A stretch of 9,679 nucleotides of DNA from the NCBI GenBank assembly GCA_938018155.1, contig CALIIG010000113.1, positions 1 through 9,679 of the forward strand, in the 5' to 3' direction. The notes beneath the pieces were generated by a model. It was not told the origin of the DNA. It saw only the letters and a program-made list of their open reading frames with translations, and did no database searches. Shown here one piece after another: positions 6,869-9,679 of the stretch. Positions within the stretch are counted from its first letter, which is position 1; every line of letters begins with the position of its first letter. Source of the stretch: an uncultured Prevotella sp. GTDB lineage: Bacteria; Bacteroidota; Bacteroidia; Bacteroidales; Bacteroidaceae. Both the position numbers and the translations under genes were made by a program.

Positions 6869-6883
6869 ACGAGATAATATAAG

Positions 6884-7963
6884 ATGAAGAACGTAACCTT
6901 GGTATTGTCTGATGGAACAAAATTCCATGGAAAGTCATTTGGATATGAGCATGCTGTTGGTGGTGAAGTGGTGTTCAACACGGCCATGATGGGCTATTCT
7001 GAGTCGCTTACTGACCCTTCTTATGCGGGCCAGATTCTTGTATTTACCTACCCTTTGCTTGGTAACTATGGGGTTCCACCCTTTACTTTTGAAGAAAATG
7101 GGCTGCCTGCCTTTATGGAAAGCGACAAAATTTACGTGTCTGCAGTGGTTTGTTCCGATTACAGTGAGCAATATAGCCACTGGAATGCTGTCGAAAGTCT
7201 GGGCGAATGGCTAAAGCGAGAACACGTCCCTGGCGTTACAGGTATCGACACTCGTGAGCTAACCAAAGTGCTTCGTGAGCATGGAGTGATGAAGGGAAGC
7301 ATTGTTTTCGATGACGCTCCTGATGAAATGTTCCAGACAGACTATGAAGGAGTGAACTTCGTTGCAAAAGTTTCGTGCAAGGAGGTTATCAGATACCAGG
7401 AAGGAGCAGGAAAGAAAGTCGTGCTCGTTGACTGTGGAGTTAAGGCCAATATCATCCGTTGCCTGCTTAATCGGGGTGTGGAAGTAATCCGCGTTCCATG
7501 GAATTATGATTATACTAATATGGATTTTGACGGGCTTTTTTTGGCTAATGGTCCGGGCGATCCAGATACATGTCAGGAAGCCGTTGATGTAATTCGCAGG
7601 CAAATCAGCTCTTCTCGTAAGCCAATTTGTGGCATTTGTATGGGCAATCAGCTTTTAGGCAAGGCTGCGGGAGCCCATATTTACAAGCTGAAATACGGCC
7701 ATCGTTCACATAATCAGCCTGTACGTCTTGTAGGAACCAACCAGTGTTACATAACCTCGCAGAACCATGGGTATGCCGTTGATGCCACAACTCTTGGCAA
7801 AGATTGGGAGGAACTCTTTATCAATATGAACGATGGTTCTAACGAAGGCATCAAACACAAGTCTAATCCATGGTTTTCTTCTCAGTTCCATCCGGAAGCA
7901 TGTTCGGGCCCTGTCGATACAGAGTTTATGTTTGATAAGTTTATTGAGGCATTGAACGCTTAA
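6884..7963 (+). CDS. carA: Carbamoyl-phosphate synthase small (glutaminase) subunit
   Basis: 359 residues, close to the family's usual 360-390. CarA hydrolyses glutamine and passes ammonia through a tunnel to CarB for carbamoyl phosphate synthesis, serving pyrimidine and arginine production. The N-terminal CPSase small-chain domain holds VVFNTAMMGYSESLTDPSYAGQ-type sequence (29-50) and TYPLLGNYG (55-63). VTGIDTRELTKVLREHG (118-134) links it to the class I amidotransferase domain. That domain has LANGPGDP (220-227), the nucleophile elbow GICMGNQLLG (250-259) with Cys252, NHGYAVD (294-300), and the triad partners His336 and Glu338 in QFHPEA. Asn255 occupies the place of the His usual in GICLGHQ. 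It follows the PurF-like gene by 15 bases and precedes carB by 55 bases, all on the same strand, so co-transcription is likely. The start has only weak Shine-Dalgarno support. Confidence 0.95.
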   Translation: MKNVTLVLSDGTKFHGKSFGYEHAVGGEVVFNTAMMGYSESLTDPSYAGQILVFTYPLLGNYGVPPFTFEENGLPAFMESDKIYVSAVVCSDYSEQYSHWNAVESLGEWLKREHVPGVTGIDTRELTKVLREHGVMKGSIVFDDAPDEMFQTDYEGVNFVAKVSCKEVIRYQEGAGKKVVLVDCGVKANIIRCLLNRGVEVIRVPWNYDYTNMDFDGLFLANGPGDPDTCQEAVDVIRRQISSSRKPICGICMGNQLLGKAAGAHIYKLKYGHRSHNQPVRLVGTNQCYITSQNHGYAVDATTLGKDWEELFINMNDGSNEGIKHKSNPWFSSQFHPEACSGPVDTEFMFDKFIEALNA

Positions 7964-8018
7964 TGAATTTAATTTGAGATCGTAATTCAAAGCTAAGGAA
8001 ACAATCGTAAGTAAATCT

Positions 8019-9679
8019 ATGAAAGATCAAAATATTAAAAAGGTTTTGCTGTTAGGATCCGGCGCACTCAAAATAGGCGAGGCAGGAGAATTTGATTATT
8101 CGGGGTCCCAGGCGTTGAAAGCTCTGCGCGAAGAAGGTATCGAGACGGTGCTAATCAATCCTAATATCGCTACGGTTCAAACATCAGAAGGTGTTGCCGA
8201 CCAAATATACTTTCTCCCTGTTCAGCCTTATTTTGTTGAGCGTGTGATTAAAAAAGAGCATCCCGACGGCATATTGTTGAGCTTTGGAGGACAGACAGCA
8301 CTTAACTGTGGCGTGGAATTATACGAGAATGGCATACTTGATAAGTATGGCGTGAAGGTGTTAGGTACACCCGTTAAGGCCATAATGGATACGGAAGACC
8401 GCGAGCGTTTCGTTGAAAAATTAGACGAAATACAGGTTAAAACCATCAAAAGCGAGGCATGTGAAGACCTGCAACAGGCTGTAAAAGCGGCGCACGACCT
8501 GGGTTATCCTGTCATTATCCGCGCTGCTTACGCATTAGGAGGGCTTGGCTCGGGCTTTGCAAACAACGACGAAGAACTTAATAAAATATGTGAAAAGGCG
8601 TTCTCTTTCTCTCCCCAGGTGCTCGTAGAGAAGAGCTTAAAAGGTTGGAAAGAGATTGAATATGAGGTTGTACGCGACCAGTATGACAACTGCATTACGG
8701 TTTGCAACATGGAGAATTTCGACCCCCTTGGCATCCATACCGGTGAGTCGATAGTGGTAGCCCCTTCGCAAACGCTTTCCAATTCGGAGTATCATAAGCT
8801 GCGTGCGCTCTCCATTAAGATAGTAAGACACATCGGAATTGTTGGCGAATGTAACGTACAATACGCTTTCGACCCTAATTCAGAAGATTACAGGGTAATT
8901 GAAGTTAACGCACGATTGAGCCGCAGTTCTGCGCTTGCGTCCAAGGCAACAGGCTATCCTCTGGCATTCGTTGCAGCAAAATTGGGTATGGGTTATGGGC
9001 TTTTCGATTTGAAAAACTCGGTTACTAAAACAACCTCTGCGTTCTTTGAGCCTGCCCTTGATTATGTGGTTTGTAAAATTCCACGTTGGGATTTGTCGAA
9101 GTTTCATGGCGTAGACAAGGAGCTTGGCTCCTCAATGAAGTCGGTTGGTGAGGTTATGGCCATTGGTCGTAACTTTGAAGAGGCTATCCAAAAGGGCCTG
9201 CGCATGATAGGACAAGGTATGCATGGCTTCGTAGAAAATAAAGAATTGGAGATTCCTTGCATTGACGAGGCTCTGAAAGAACCCACAGATAAGCGTGTGT
9301 TTGTTATTTCAAAAGCCATGCACAAGGGCTATACGGTTGACCAGATACACGATTTAACCAAGATTGATCGCTGGTTCTTGTACAAGCTCAAGCACATTAT
9401 CGATATTGACGAACAACTGAAGCGTCATAACGTCAACACGGTAGATGCCGGCCTTTTGCGCGATGCGAAGGTATATGGCTTTACTGATTTCCAGATAGCA
9501 CGTGCCTTAAATCTCGAAAACGACTATCCTAACATGCACCAGGCCTTGCTTGTTGTGAGGAACTTAAGGAAGCGTTACGGTATACTTCCCGTTGTAAAGC
9601 AGATTGATACACTGGCTGCAGAGTATCCCGCTCAAACCAATTATCTCTACGTTACCTATGCTGGGACATCAAGCGATGT
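8019..9679 (+). CDS. carB: Carbamoyl-phosphate synthase large subunit, C-terminal part beyond window
   Basis: 553 codons are open to the right edge; the full protein should be about 1070 residues. Visible are the N-terminal carboxyphosphate-forming half (about 1-400) and most of the oligomerisation domain (about 400-553); the carbamate-phosphorylating half and the allosteric domain lie outside. Motifs include [20 protein letters not shown] (11-30), [15 protein letters not shown], the ATP-grasp loop [56 protein letters not shown], and [11 protein letters not shown]. Several of these, including FLPV near residue 65, [10 protein letters not shown] and [11 protein letters not shown], match the eukaryotic CAD/CPS1 type rather than E. 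coli CarB (compare [38 protein letters not shown]). The ATG is the only one in frame after a TAA at 7983; AAGGAA lies about 20 bases upstream. The start and reading frame look intact throughout. Confidence 0.95.
   Translation, partial: MKDQNIKKVLLLGSGALKIGEAGEFDYSGSQALKALREEGIETVLINPNIATVQTSEGVADQIYFLPVQPYFVERVIKKEHPDGILLSFGGQTALNCGVELYENGILDKYGVKVLGTPVKAIMDTEDRERFVEKLDEIQVKTIKSEACEDLQQAVKAAHDLGYPVIIRAAYALGGLGSGFANNDEELNKICEKAFSFSPQVLVEKSLKGWKEIEYEVVRDQYDNCITVCNMENFDPLGIHTGESIVVAPSQTLSNSEYHKLRALSIKIVRHIGIVGECNVQYAFDPNSEDYRVIEVNARLSRSSALASKATGYPLAFVAAKLGMGYGLFDLKNSVTKTTSAFFEPALDYVVCKIPRWDLSKFHGVDKELGSSMKSVGEVMAIGRNFEEAIQKGLRMIGQGMHGFVENKELEIPCIDEALKEPTDKRVFVISKAMHKGYTVDQIHDLTKIDRWFLYKLKHIIDIDEQLKRHNVNTVDAGLLRDAKVYGFTDFQIARALNLENDYPNMHQALLVVRNLRKRYGILPVVKQIDTLAAEYPAQTNYLYVTYAGTSSD

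Noticed and set aside
7964..8018. A separate promoter or leader peptide between carA and carB
   Set aside because: No TAnnTTTG box with a -33 partner and no credible ORF were found in these 55 bases; a simple operon spacing fits.

Overview
The window looks like a chromosomal segment of a Bacteroidales bacterium, most likely Prevotella-like (the genus is an inference). Supporting signs are a PCMD-domain secreted protein, a Bacteroidetes-style Wza-like lipoprotein, several promoters of the Bacteroidetes type (TTTG, about 20 bp, TAnnTTTG), weak or absent Shine-Dalgarno sequences, and moderately AT-rich DNA.

Layout. (1) Positions 1-1735, minus strand: a secreted PCMD-domain protein followed, with a one-base TAATG overlap, by an outer-membrane barrel of the BamA/TamA (D15) family that runs off the left edge. 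(2) 1736-2231: a 496-bp divergent intergenic region with a promoter motif at each end and, in the middle, a 79-bp element of about 70% G+C built from nested palindromes. (3) 2232-2843, plus strand: an unrecognised protein with two predicted membrane segments, ending against a convergent cytoplasmic type I L-asparaginase (2898-3923, minus). (4) 3924-4062: back-to-back promoters for the asparaginase and for a Wza-like polysaccharide export lipoprotein (4063-4863, plus) that has no capsule genes beside it. (5) 4864-4975: a terminator-like hairpin contained within a 20-codon ORF, just upstream of the next operon. (6) 4976 to the right edge, plus strand: a 630-residue PurF-like amidophosphoribosyltransferase, carA and carB (carB cut by the window end).

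How the genes fit together. The right half is a nucleotide-biosynthesis operon. CarA and CarB make carbamoyl phosphate from glutamine, bicarbonate and ATP for pyrimidine and arginine synthesis, and the PurF-like enzyme also carries a glutamine amidotransferase domain. It is longer than a standard PurF and has a substitution at the oxyanion-hole position. CarB resembles the eukaryotic CAD/CPS1 large-subunit type more than E. coli CarB. The left half is cell-envelope material.

The items I would look at first are the GC-rich palindromic element, the possible leader ORF and hairpin ahead of the operon, the divergent PurF paralog linked to carAB, and the eukaryote-like CarB. I found no CRISPR array, tRNA, rRNA, transposase or phage gene.
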